NCBI RefSeq assembly: GCF_000005505.3
Contig: NC_016133.3
Span: 38,653,237 to 38,717,236, forward strand
Direction: 5' to 3'
Length of the DNA stretch: 64,000 nucleotides
From: Brachypodium distachyon
Taxonomy: Eukaryota; Streptophyta; Magnoliopsida; Poales; Poaceae
Shown here: one piece after another, positions 34,413 to 44,699 of the stretch
How positions within the stretch are numbered: position 1 is the stretch's first letter
Layout: each line of letters opens with the position of its first letter
Notes under the pieces: generated by a model
Told to the model about the DNA's origin: nothing
What the model saw: only the letters and a program-made list of their open reading frames with translations
Database searches by the model: none
Made by a program: the position numbers and the translations under genes

Positions 34413-37129
34413 TCAAAGCGCGGGGACTCGCTGATTGATGACCTGCTGGAAACGTTTGATAACCTCCGCAGCATCAACTCAAGTTGAACCCTGAGAAATG
34501 CACCTTTGGTGTAGACTCGGGGCAGCTTTTCGGATTCTTGGTTTCGCACAGGGGGACTCAAACCAACCCAAAGAAGATAAAAGCTATCAAGAAAATGGAG
34601 GCTCCCCGCAGGGTGAGGAACGTGTAGCGTCTCAACGGCTGCGTAGCCGTGCTGGGACGCTTCATCTCGAGGTTGGGCGAACGCGCTCTGCCTTTCTTCA
34701 GGGTAATGAAGAAGAAGGGCCCAATTGACTAGACCCCCGAGGCTGAGGTGGCATTCTAGGATCTCAAGCGATACCTGGAGTCGCCGCCGATCCCCGTCGC
34801 CCCTAAGCCGGGCGAGCCGCTGCTACTGTACTTAGCGGCGACTGACCAGGTGGTCAGCTCGGTCCTAGTTGCCGAGAGGGAAGAAGAACCCCCGGGGGCT
34901 GATGTTGCGGGGCAGGGGGCTGAGCTAGCCCCAGCAACCGCTTCGGACCCGACGACCGCCGTTGAATCGGTGGCGTCAACACCGTGCAAACGGCTCGCGC
35001 AGCACCCTTTGTACTTCGTCAGCACGGTGTTACGCGACACCCGCATGCGGTACCCGCAAGTGCAGAAGCTCTTGCTGGGGATTCTGCTTGCATCACGCAA
35101 GCTGCGCCACTACTTCCAGGCGCACCGTGTCACAGTGGTGTCGGGATTCTGCCTCGAGCGGGCCCTCACCAACCGTGAAGCCACCGAAGGGTGGCCAAAT
35201 GGAGGATGGAATTGTCGGAATTCGACCTGCACTTCACAAACACCAAGAGCATCAAGAGTGCGGCTCTGGCTGATTTCGTTGCGGAGTGGACTTCGACGGG
35301 CGTGGAGGAAGAAGAGCCGGAGACCAGCCTGCCCAGCAAGCTGGACGAAGGCCACTGGATCCTGTACTTCAACGGCGCGTTCAGCCTGCAGGGAGCTGGC
35401 GTCGGAGTTGTCATCGAGTCGACCACAGGAGAATAGCTAAAGTTCGCCATTGAGCTCGACTTCCCCAACTCCACCAACAACACGACCGAGTACGAAGGGT
35501 TGCTCGCCGGGTTGCGGGCGGCAATCGCCCTCGATATCAAGCGCCTGGTTGTTCGCGGGGATTCCCAACTCGTGATCAACCAGGTTAACAAGGACTACGA
35601 CTGCCCGCTGATGGCAGCGTACGTGGATGAGGTCCGCAAGCTGGAACGCAAGATCAAGGGCCTACGGTTCGAGCACGTCAAGCGCAGGGATAACTTCACG
35701 GCTGACGAGCTGTCCAAGTTGGCAGCAGAGCGCCGGAAGGTTCCGGCGGGGGTGTTCTGGCACAGGCAGACTGCGCCTTCGGTTGCCCCCAAGCCGGCTG
35801 CCAGGGAACTCCCCCTGGCAACCGAAGGAAACCCCGCAACAGCGGAGGTCCATGCCGCTGATGTAGCGGCATGCATGAGTAGGGAAACCCCGCCTTGGGC
35901 GGTGGATATCGCCCGCTACCTGAAGGGGGAAGCCCTCCCGGAAGATGACACTGCCGCGGAACGCGTAGCCCGGCAAGCCAAGATGTACGCCCTAGTAGAC
36001 GGGAACCTCTACCGGAGGCGTGCAAATGGAGTGAAGCTCCTCTGCGTGCCCCAAGACGAAGGGCGCGCACTTCTGGAAGAGATACACCGAGGCACATGTT
36101 CCCACCATGTGACCTCCCGGGCTCTGGCCGGCAAGGCTTTCCGGCACGGCTTCTACTGGTCTACGGCGCTAGTCGATGCTGAGCAGCTAGTCAAGACGTG
36201 CGAGGCGTGCCAGTTCCACGCAAAGAAGAGTAACCAGCCAGCGCAGGCCCTGCAAGTCATTCCATCCTCCTGGACGTTCGCGGTCTGGGGGATGGACATC
36301 GTCGGCAAGTTGCCAAGAGCAGTTGGCGGCTACGAGTACTTGCTTGTGGCCATCGACAAGTTCTCCAAGTGGGTGGAAGTGGAGCCAGTGCGGAAGGTGA
36401 CCGCTCAGACAGCCATCAAATTCTTCAAGGGCATTGTGTGCCGGTTTGGTGTGCCTAACGGCATCATCAGCGACAATGGCACACAATTTACGAGCGCCGT
36501 GTTCCAAGCCTACTGCGAGGACATGGGCACCAAGATCCACTTCGCTTCTGTTGCTCACCCGAGGAGCAACGGACAGGCGGAGCGAGCCAACGCAGAGGTG
36601 CTGCGGGGGCTCAAGACGAGAACCTTTGACAAGCTCAAAGGCCACGGGAAGCACTGGGTCGAAGAACTCCAGCCTGTGCTGTGGTCGATCAGGACCACAC
36701 CTAGCCGGGCAACGGGTGAAACTCCTTTCGCCCTTGTCTATGGGGCAGAAGCGGTGCTGCCCCTCGAGCTCAAGCATGGATCCCCTCGAGTACGCACGTA
36801 CGGCAAGCATAGCCAACACGAGCAGAGGGTTGACGATCTAAACTTCATCGAAGAACTTCGATGCCGGGCTGCTGTGCGGGCTGCATGCTACCAGCAAGGA
36901 CTCCGCCGTTACCATGACAGGCGGGTCCGTCCCCGAGAGCTCGAGATCGGAGACCTTGTCCTGCGCCAGATACAAGGAACGAAGGCTGGGAACAAGCTGG
37001 CTCCGAAATGGGAGGGCCCCTTCCGGGTAGTGCAGGTAACCAGGCCGGGGCTGTCCGGCTGGAACCGAAGAAGGCTTGCCAGTGCAAAACAGTTGGAACC
37101 TTGAGCACTTGCGTAAGTTCTACCCGTGA
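34413..37129 (+). pseudogene. pol of element B, second part: RT thumb, two RNase H domains, integrase
   Basis: Resumes with SKRGDSLIDDLLETFDNL directly after the TCAAA duplication. Frameshifts lie near 34480 and 35190, and stops near 34625, 34730, 34757 and 35435. The gypsy RNase H contains [16 protein letters not shown]. The second RNase H runs [16 protein letters not shown] to ADELSKLAA. Then follows a long open frame (35500 to about 37060) with the integrase zinc-binding H2C2 part, and catalytic Asp in MDIVGKLP, Asp in DNGTQFTS and Glu in GQAERAN: the whole triad is present. One more frameshift near 37050 precedes the true end LRKFYP and stop at 37127-37129. Confidence 0.92.
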
Positions 37130-37748
37130 AGCGGCGGAGCCCGACCCACAGGTGATGCTCCGGCAGCATGCCTCTCGAACTAGTGTAGCCGGGCAACCGC
37201 CGATTGTAAACCACTAGTTTCTATGAATAAAGATAAGTGCTTTTTTCTGAGTTTCAAGTTGTCTTGATTATTTGCATATTTTTTCTTCTTTCTCCTACTT
37301 TAGGTGCACAGATGTCTCGTTCCATCCTTGGTTGTGAGCAGGGGGCTGCCGGAGCCTCGAAAACAAAAACCCGTTGCTGGATCACTTCGGCACGGGCCCA
37401 TGCCGTTGCTGGGCTCCCCGCAACGCGCATCAAGCAGAAGCTGCGACCTGGAATGGAAGAGTGGTCACAACCAAGTTTGGCATCGACCCTTCTGTGCCCG
37501 GGGGATGGGAGGTAGGAGGGTAACCTGTGCTCTATCTCTGTTGCGTCTTTTTCGTGCATTTCGAAAAATTTTACAGCATCTTGGGCTCGGTAAGAATCTG
37601 ACATGCAGGGCAAGGACGGAATCGGGCGCACTTTGGTGCTCGTGGACCACTCACGGGCTGTGTCATTTAGCGGTGCCCAGTAGTGCGTGGTGACCGCACT
37701 TCAAGGTCCTCACCGCACTTCGAGGCTCCTGTTGCAGGAGGGAGCCGC
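37130..37748 (+). other. 3' spacer of element B after integrase
   Basis: Homologous to 31519-32160 in element C, with AATAAA at about 37226. No gene is seen. It separates pol from the promoter-like module. Confidence 0.55.
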
Positions 37749-37877
37749 CACGTGTGCCACGGTGACTTGGCGCGCATGGTGGCAAGGCCTTTGCCGCACT
37801 TCAAGGGGTGTGGCACCACGTGTGCCGCGGTGACTTGGCGCGCATGGTGGCAAGGTTCTTTGCCGCGCCTATAAAAG
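37749..37877 (+). promoter_or_regulatory. Promoter-like module in the 3' region of element B
   Basis: Two G-boxes (CACGTG at 37749-37754 and 37817-37822) lie in a roughly 68 bp direct repeat that also holds GTGACTTGGCGCGCATGG, followed by TATAAAAG at 37870-37877. The set corresponds to 32167-32295 in element C, where only the ends of the module are kept. Confidence 0.5.
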
Positions 37878-38621
37878 GGTGTGGTGGCCATGGATCAACT
37901 CAGAGCGAAGCCAAGAAGATAGCTTCCGAGGGGAGGGAGGTCGCGGAGGCACGGTGGTGATGCATGCCATCAGCGCTCAACGCTGATGGGAGCACTGCCG
38001 CCGTGCCCTTGCCGTACCCCTCCAACAGGTTGTTCCGAGGCGAGGGCTGCCGCGGAAACGCTGTGGTAGCATTCCTGCCGCATCCCTCCAGCGAGCGTTC
38101 CAAGTGCGAGAACAGACAGCTAAGTGCATGGTCCTGATCACCTAACTTTCTGACGCTTAGCATTAACTCGCTGGTGTGGATTGAGCCCTCCGTGTGGCTA
38201 GGGTGTTAGAAGGACGCTTGCGGGGGGAGTGCGCTCCTCGTGCGGCTCGCGGGTCCGTCCCGTAGCGCATGCTTGGGGATAGCTATCCCGCAAGCGGAGT
38301 GGCTCGCCGCCGCTACTTGACCCCAGGTCGGCACTGCAGGTCCGTCCCGGGTCCTCGGTCCGGTTAAGTATGTCGCGCGCGAGTCCCTGGCAACACAAGG
38401 CGTAGCACACGAAGGCCAGTAGATCCGCCCCGCGAGTCAATCCCGGGAAGGAGAAACAAGTACCAAGTAGAACCGGAGAATGAAATTCATAAAAAGCAGT
38501 GAACGATTACACGAGCTAATAAAATGATAATTGTTCGAACGGCGCCAAGCGCGGTACTTGCAGGAATCAAAAACAAAGACACAAAGATAAAACAAGGACT
38601 GGCAGGGGGCTGCGGTGACTA
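37878..38621 (+). other. Spacer of element B between the module and the antisense gene
   Basis: Holds about 1.5 copies (37951-38100) of the unit that is amplified in element C, then the segment shared with C to about 38470, then AT-richer DNA. No sense gene is seen. Confidence 0.55.
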
Positions 38622-40487
38622 GTTGCCGGGGTCTTCAGCTGGGGGATCCGCCTCCGGCTCCGGCTTCCTCTACATCCGGTCCGCCACCTCCTCGACGAAC
38701 CTGTTCACCGCCTTGCAGTGAGTGGGGCCATCCTCGCTGTCCGACCAGGCGTCCCACAGCGTCTCGAAGGGGAAGTCCGGGTGGTGGAGGTGCACCCGAG
38801 GGAGGATCGTCTCAGCGATCTCCCTGGCGCACGAGGCTATCTCCCCGTCGCAGAACTTGGAGATCCACACGTCGAGCACCCCGAGTTTCCCCACCATGTC
38901 GGAGAAGAAGGGGATCAATGTACTGACGACCGTGCCGTCCACCTTCGCGGCCTGCATTTCGAACCTCGGCAGCAGGTCATGCACGGCCTGGGCGATCTCG
39001 TGGAGCTTCTTGGTCTCCCTCCGCCACTGCTCCGCCAGCTTGTCATGGTTGCCGCGCACCAGCACCACCGCTTTCTTGGCCTGCTGGAGGAGTTCTCCTC
39101 GCCGCGAGATCTCCGTGGCCTTGGCCATGTTGTCCTCGCCCATCTTGACGAGCTCGCCCCGGGCAGTGGCCAATTCGGACTCGAGTTGGGCGCTCTTCTC
39201 CTTGGCGGAGTTGAGCTCCTTCTCCCGCCGTGCCGACGCCGCTGCCGCGTCCTCTGCAGCCTTGGACTGCTCCTCCTGCTTGGTGCGCAGCCCTTGGAGC
39301 TGGGAGAGGTAGCTACAGACCAGCTCGCTCTTCTCATTGAGGCGAGCTTTAGCCGTAGTGAGCACCTCCTCGTGCTCCTTCTTGGCCTTCTCCTGCACTG
39401 CGGCCAGCGAGTCCAAGGCTCGCTCGTGCTTGGCACGCTGGGCCTCCAGTTGCCGGTGGAGCTCCGCCTCGCGCGGTACGACTTCATCCCTGGCTTGCCG
39501 GGCCAGGCGCGTCTCCTCCCGCAGCCGGAAGAGCTCCTACCGCTCCCTCTCGACGGCCTGCCGCACCTCGCCGAGCTGGCCCTTCGCGAGCTCGTGGCAC
39601 ACCCTCACCTGGTTGAAGGAGGTGACGAACGCCAGTTGCTGCTCCTTGATGGTGTCAAGGAACTGGTGCCCCTGGTCGTAGATGCTTGGGTCCCAAGTCG
39701 GCCCGGCAAGGATGCCGAAATCTGGGCCGGTGGTAGCAGCGGACGATGACGAGGCCCCTGCCGCCACTGTTTGGCCGGGAGGGGCGTCGTCCCCCTGCGG
39801 CGGAGCCTCCTGTTGCTCCCCTGCCGCAGCCTCCTCCACACCCGCGCCCACGGGTTGCGGGACTGGTGGAGTTGCCACGCCCCCGACAGGAGGCGCCTCC
39901 TGCAGGGAGACCGCGGGATCCGCGTCATCGTCCTGCACGGCCCGGAACGCGCCGCCGAGCTCCGCCTCGGTAGCGGCGGTGGGCGCCGCCACCGTTGTGT
40001 CCGGTGCGGTGGAGCTTGGTGCGGGAGCCTCTCTCGGCTCCTCTCTCGCCCCCGCACCTTCGACGTCGGAGCCGAGGTCGACCACCGCATCGCCCGCTCC
40101 CGTCGTGGGCGCAGTCGGGTCTGCGACAGAGAAAAGATTTAGGATCTAAAAATAAAATAAGTTACCAGGTGATGAACGCAAGGAAGCTCTGAACGAGTAC
40201 CTTGCGGGGCCACCGAGCTTGCGGGAGGAGCCTCCTCCTCCGTCCCATCCTCTGTTGCCGGGGCGCCCGCCGCGGTCTGGACTTCACCTGCGAATCAAGA
40301 AAGCAACATGGATGCGGATCAACCGGCAAGAGAAGCGTAAACAATAGAACCAGGGGAGGGGTCAGTACCTGTTGCCGGCTCCTCCTCCACTGGGATTGGG
40401 TCGGCGGCAGGCGCAGTCGCGGCGCCACCGGCCCCCGCGCTACCCAGGTCGGCGCTGGCGCGGGCCCGGGTGCGCGGCTTCTTTCGT
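38622..40487 (-). pseudogene. Antisense spliced accessory gene of element B (coiled-coil protein)
   Basis: A minus-strand gene converging on integrase. Exons 40487-40369 (5' end cut), 40287-40201 and 40120-38622 are separated by introns with GT-AG borders. The product has a basic start (KKPRTRARAS), an A/P/E-rich linker, then a long coiled coil (for example KKEHEEVLTTAKARLNEKSEL and REKELNSAKEKSAQLESEL), and a globular end with DLLPRFEMQAAKVDG and HHPDFPFETLWDAWSDSED. Stops TAG at about 39538 and 38670 break the frame; after the second it continues to a stop near 38622. Antisense genes in this position are known in Tat elements such as Grande and RetroSat-2 relatives; their role is unknown. 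The longer plus-strand frame here is only a shadow. Confidence 0.75.
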
Positions 40488-41327
40488 GTGGAGTTCAACG
40501 AACTGTTCCACCTCTTCAACCACCAAAAGTTTGATATCAACCTCTTAAGGCTGTGGTCTGCCTACCAAATAAGAGAACTGCGGCGAATGGAGGTCAAAAA
40601 AGTAGCCTTTCTAGACCCCGCGATGTTCAACTACGGTGACATCGGTCTTGAGCCAGAAAAGGATGCCTCAAGAACCCTTGCATCTAAATACTTGGTGGCA
40701 TGTCTCGAGAAATACGCGAACCACGACTTTATCCTCTTCTTCCTTAATTTGGAGTAAGTTCAATTTTATATATGGAACCGTCTGTTTTTCTAATTCAGTC
40801 TTTCTTATACACTCTTAGATACTAAAGTTTGTTTCTTTTGAAAACAGAGACTATTGGATCACACTACTCATTTGTTTGCCTTGGTCCGTAGTGTACTACT
40901 TCGATTCACTACTTCTAAAGAAGGGTGTTCGAGGTCGGTTTTGGAAACCCATCAAATAACTCATTAACATTGCCTGAAAAGTGGCGACTAAGGGAAAACT
41001 AGCTGGTAAAGGCTATAAAGACGAGCCTCACCACAACCACAGGTTCCCTTGCCAGTAACAGCCGCCCGGTAGTGTGTTCTGTGGCTACTACTGATGTCAC
41101 ATCCTTAGGAGAATGCCAGCATGTTCAAGCCTGAGTGGAAGGGGTCAGTCGCGGCGATGGAAGAATACTGGCAGCCCCGAATGACAATGGGACACCGACC
41201 TAAATGGGTCGTGTATAACATGCAAAGGGAGTTCGTCCATCTCATCAACAATGAGGTCATCAAGCCTAGTGGGGACTTCTACGAACGCGTGGAACAAGTG
41301 GTGTTTAGGGTTCACCCACAACATTAG
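40488..41327 (+). pseudogene. CACTA accessory gene, 3' part: Ulp1-like cysteine protease domain, degenerate
   Basis: Exons at about 40488-40755, 40848-40962 and 41110-41327. The first reads VEFNELFHLF, INLLRLWSAYQIRE, VAFLDPAMFN and FILFFLNLE, the pattern of the Ulp1/C48 domain that ends grass CACTA accessory proteins. In the second the catalytic His of the family motif HW is Tyr (DYWITLLI), although the Asp of FDSL is present. The third ends with EFVHLINNEVIKPSGDFYE, the usual C-terminus; the segment with the catalytic Cys is not recognisable. SUMO/ubiquitin-like protease activity is therefore not expected. The 5' part of the same gene ends at 20205. Confidence 0.7.
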
Positions 41328-41614
41328 GACCTAGCTTGAAATGAGATACATTTGTATTCTTTATATGCTTCTATGAAATTTTGACACTTTGTAATCCATG
41401 TCGTGAAGTGAGATACTTTTGTATTATTTATATGCTTTAAATGATGCGGCTTTATATACATTTGTATGGTTTAAATGATGTGATGTGATGTGATGTGATG
41501 TGATGCGTCTTTATATGTATTTTTATGTGCTGTGCTGTATATACAATCTGTGCTGTGCTGTATATACAATTCTGTGTATTTTCTGTGATTTTAATTATTT
41601 TTTTAAATACCGAA
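41328..41614 (+). other. CACTA 3' untranslated region with short ATGTG and GCTGT repeats
   Basis: AT-rich DNA after the Ulp1-like stop. It has a run of five GATGT units at 41475-41503 and a doubled TGTGCTGTATATACAAT at about 41528-41572. No gene. Confidence 0.5.
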
Positions 41615-41856
41615 AATGAATCAGTGTCGGTCGACACTCTACCGTTACTGATGATATATACATCAGTAACGGTCGTGTCAGCCCGCCCGCCACTGATGTA
41701 TATATACATCAGTAACGGTCACTGCGACCGTTACTGATGATGGAGCAACCGTTACTGATGATACCCATCATCAATAACACGAAGTTAGCAACGGCGGCCC
41801 CGACCGTTATTGATATTGTTTTTCGACCGTTACTAATAAACCTTTCAGTAGTAGCG
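41615..41856 (+). repeat. Right subterminal and terminal repeats of the CACTA element
   Basis: Eight or so copies of CATCAGTAACGGTCG and its complement lead to CCTTTCAGTAGTAGCG, the inverted partner of the left end. The duplication TGA follows. Confidence 0.82.
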
Positions 41857-41859
41857 TGA

Positions 41860-42426
41860 GGACGGTGACGGAGGTGAGGATGATGCCTACATTTGCCTCG
41901 GAGGATTGCGGTGATGAAATTAAGTCATGTGCACGTGCGGTGCAATTGTTGGCCATTCGTGCAAACTTCCGTATTATCGCTATCAACGCCCTTGACTGGA
42001 ACCAATGTGCAGTCATCTATACGGCGCTCGAGGGGGAAGTACAAGAGGTATACACTAGCTACCGTATGTTATATCTACTACATGCTTTATGCCTCTTTAC
42101 ATACTTTATATATTGTAATAAATTAAAACCCTTCACATTCATGCTTTCATGTGTAGGAAGGAATGGATTTGGTACTCACTGGACCATATAGGATGCCAGA
42201 GATCACTGGCATCCTATACAAGGGTCTCAACATGGATCACATACTTAATTGGTGATTCCGGAAGCCGTTGAGACCCATGTTGAGGTCAGGTTGAACCTCA
42301 AAGACCTCAGTTCGAGAAGCCGCGCTGTGTATGGTAGCATCAAGGTAATTGCATCAAACCACAAGGTGTCACTCCAACTATCTACCCCCATCGTATTGTC
42401 CAACCACGTGGCCAGTGTTTTCTCTT
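41860..42426 (+). pseudogene. Right part of the unidentified gene cut by the CACTA element
   Basis: The frame from the left flank continues as EDGDGGEDDAY before a stop. In another frame, 41893-42180 reads IKSCARAVQLLAIRANFRI, ALDWNQCAVIYTALEG and, after an intron-like AT-rich stretch and CTTTCATGTGTAG, GMDLVLTGPYRM. The stretch 42271-42426 reads VEVRLNLKDLSSRSRAVYGS and VSLQLSTPIVLSN. LVLTGPYR weakly recalls the grass DUF6598 family, but the rest does not decide it. Frame changes and stops show a decayed gene. Confidence 0.4.
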
Positions 42427-42979
42427 AATCCTTCTGTATTTCTGCCTGTGATTAGTACTTGGTCCAACTTTTTCTCTGGGCTCTTGTCTCCTTCCTAAGC
42501 TCGTCTCTCCCGCAGCCGCCTCCGTGAGCCGTGTGCTCGGGCGCTCGGCCGCCCCGCAAGCGGGGAAAAGGAGGAAGTGAGGGGAGACGTCGTTGGCTTG
42601 GAGATGGGGAGAGGAGGAGGTCAGTGGCTGGCTTGGAACCGGGAAGAGGAGGTGAGGGGCTCGGTCGCCGCCCGCCGGCCGTGGACTCAGCCCCGGCTGC
42701 CCTCCGGGATTCATTCGGCCTCCGTCCCCATCCCCGTCGATTGGTCTCGGCCTCCTCTACCGCCGCCCCGGGCCGCCGTGATTTCTTGTGGTTTCTTCTT
42801 TTGAGTCTTGTGGTTTCTTTTTGAGATGTTTGTGCTCCGATTTTTTAGCACCATCATGTATCATGGGAGATTTTTTTGAATGTTTGTGCTCTCATGTTTT
42901 AGTACCATCGTGTACCATGGGAGATACTAATTTTCCATGTACCTCTGTGCTTTACGTACCTTCTAAAATTTATTTTGTG
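42427..42979. other. GC-rich leader-like segment and AT-rich DNA
   Basis: Probably part of an insertion that separates two pieces of the broken gene. 42520-42780 is GC-rich with short ORFs lacking any known domain, and looks like a 5' leader. The remainder has repeated GTACCATCATGTA-like words. No ends or duplication could be fixed. Confidence 0.35.
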
Positions 42980-43389
42980 TATTATTATTTGTTTTTTGGT
43001 GATTGCTATGAGTTGATGTACTCTTGACATGACGAGGTACTTAAAAATTGTTAAGGTACATGTGATGAACCTACGATGTACTCGTCTCATAAGAGGTACC
43101 AAGTTTTGAGAGATACTTATACTGTGATTTTTTCGTGATATATGTGTTGTATCATATGATGTACTCATCTCACAAGTTCATGTATTCTCTGTATTATTAT
43201 TTGTTTCTTGGTGATTGCTATGAGTTGATGTAATCTTGATATGACGAGGTAATTGTTAAGGTACATGTGATGTACCTACTATGTACTCGTCTGATAAGAG
43301 GTACCAAGTTTGGAGATATGCTTGTACTGTGATTTTTTCGTAATATATTGGATGTAGCATACGATGTACTCATCTCACAAGTTCATATA
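42980..43389 (+). repeat. Two tandem copies of a 200-212 bp unit rich in GTAC words
   Basis: Copy 1 is 42980-43191 and copy 2 43192 to about 43389. Both start TATTATTATTTGTTT and contain GGTGATTGCTATGAGTTGAT, GTACTCGTCT, AAGAGGTACCAAGTTT and end GATGTACTCATCTCACAAGT. They differ by scattered substitutions and a short deletion. Function unknown; parts of the unit echo on both sides (GGTACTTAAAAA at 43395). Confidence 0.8.
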
Positions 43390-43800
43390 CACGAGGTACT
43401 TAAAAACTTATAAGGTACCACAATGTACTTAAAAATTGCTAAGGTACAGTTTGTACTATGTTTGGTGTACATGTACCTGACGCGATGAAATATGTACCAA
43501 AGAATAAAATTAGTAAAAAATAAATAAATGGCTCCCCAAAATTTTCATCTACAAAAAAAAAACATAGAGAAGCAACAAGAAAAAAAATAAAACTGTGCTA
43601 GGTAGAAAGTAGAGAAAGAAACGAAGGAAAAAAAAGGTGTCATGAGGAGGACAGAAGGTCACGTCAAAGCAGTCTGCTAGACATAAAGTAGTATTTTTTT
43701 CTGGTAATCATCTCTCCCCCCTCGTACAATACACAGTAAACCAAATTGCAGATGAACGGCACAGCAGACCTCTATGCATGATCTAACCGCCAGCACTATG
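43390..43800. other. AT-rich intergenic or inserted DNA
   Basis: Tails of the tandem repeat and A-rich tracts (43530-43640). No gene or element ends recognised. Confidence 0.4.
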
Positions 43801-44165
43801 GATGCAGATAATTGAGGTGGTACAGCCTCCGCGTGAGGCAATTGCCATTGACTATGGGAGCAAAAGCGTCCATCTCTTCAGTTGTGAACGAGGGGGGAGC
43901 TTGTCCCTGCCCTGTGGTTCCACGTGGACTGTGGTTCCACGTGCATTCTTCCACTTGGACCACACATGATTGCATTGCCAGATGGTCGACATTTCAAACT
44001 CCGCATAGAGGTGGACCTAAGAGTAATCACAACCTCTGACAGCCAAGAAGAGGACAAGAATTCGAAATTCTGTCTAGACTGCAGCCGTAGAATTAGGAGC
44101 GAAGAACGTCTAGAGTTCCCCCGTAGAATTAGGAGTCAAAAAAGTGGTCGATGGTGATCAAGTTG
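43801..44165 (+). pseudogene. Possible 3' piece of the same unidentified gene
   Basis: One frame reads IEVVQPPREAIAIDYGSKSV and HLFSCERGGSLSLPC. After a frame change comes LPLGPHMIALPDGRHFKLRI with EVDLRVITTSD, and near 44140 a third frame reads DGDQVEVNVIWRLE. Three frames are needed in 350 bp, so it is a decayed coding exon. Family unknown. Linking it to the pieces at 41860-42426 is inference from order and strand. Confidence 0.4.
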
Positions 44166-44699
44166 AAGTGAACGTCATCTGGCGGCTAGAAAGTACCTTC
44201 TAGAAAGGAGCTAGAAGACAAAATAAGTGAAGGAAGGGATGTGCCACGTCTGGAACTTTGTCTATGTTTGCCAGATCATATTATCTATTCCGTGACTTCC
44301 TGCGATCCTTCAGTGTGCAACTATTCCTGCGTGAATTTATAAACAGAAAGAGATAACTAATGGATTCCTCTGCCTGAACGATCAGATCAGATGGAGCTTC
44401 TTTAGTGAAATTGTGAAACCTGATGAATTGCTTGAAGTATCAGTATCCCTGCGTGAGACATATATCTGAGGCAGACCCACTCTCTTGTTCGTCCTCAAAA
44501 CACCACACTGTATGCATCAGTAGTGCTATCATAGGATAGGATGACATCTTCCATACTGTGAAAGTGAAACGGTCTTGCCAAAGGACCTAGCGCCCCACCA
44601 AGCACTCCCCCGCATCCGCTCTCACCGGAAGGGCAGCAGCAGGTGTAGGCTGTAGTGCAGCAGCCTCTTGATTCAGCAGTCTGCCATCGCCTTCCTTTA
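44166..44699. other. Intergenic DNA, nothing recognised
   Basis: No open frame of note, repeat or element end was seen between the gene piece and the Helitron. Confidence 0.4.

Larger units (their letters stand above)
20206..40487 (+). mobile_element. Retrotransposon B, Tat-lineage Ty3/gypsy, 3' LTR missing, interrupted by element C
   Basis: Parts in order: 5' LTR 20206-21115, primer site, gag from 21224, protease, reverse transcriptase to 24524, element C insertion, reverse transcriptase thumb onward 34413-37129 with two RNase H domains and integrase, a spacer with a promoter-like module, and an antisense spliced gene to about 40487. There the CACTA coding sequence resumes directly. No 3' LTR and no partner of the flanking CCCGT (20201-20205) exists, so the 3' end was deleted. 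Order RT, gypsy RNase H, second (archaeal-type) RNase H, integrase, plus an antisense gene, identifies the Tat lineage. Confidence 0.85.
13664..41856 (+). mobile_element. CACTA (En/Spm-type) DNA transposon, 28.2 kb with nested insertions
   Basis: The left end is CACTACTACAAAACGG at 13664 and the right end, reverse complemented, is CGCTACTACTGAAAGG ending at 41856. Both are flanked by the 3 bp duplication TGA (13661-13663 and 41857-41859). Subterminal arrays of CATCAGTAACGGTCG-type repeats in both orientations occupy about 13700-13985 and 41615-41835. Without X2 and the B/C retrotransposons the element is roughly 4.5-5 kb. It keeps a piece of the transposase-associated domain and a multi-domain accessory gene, but the catalytic transposase (Transposase_21) is missing, so it is non-autonomous. 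The right terminus has G in place of A in CACTA. Confidence 0.9.

Noticed and set aside
38718..39749. 343-codon plus-strand ORF in element B
   Set aside because: It is the reverse complement of the coiled-coil exon; the minus strand has splice sites and typical coiled-coil composition, and the plus frame has neither.
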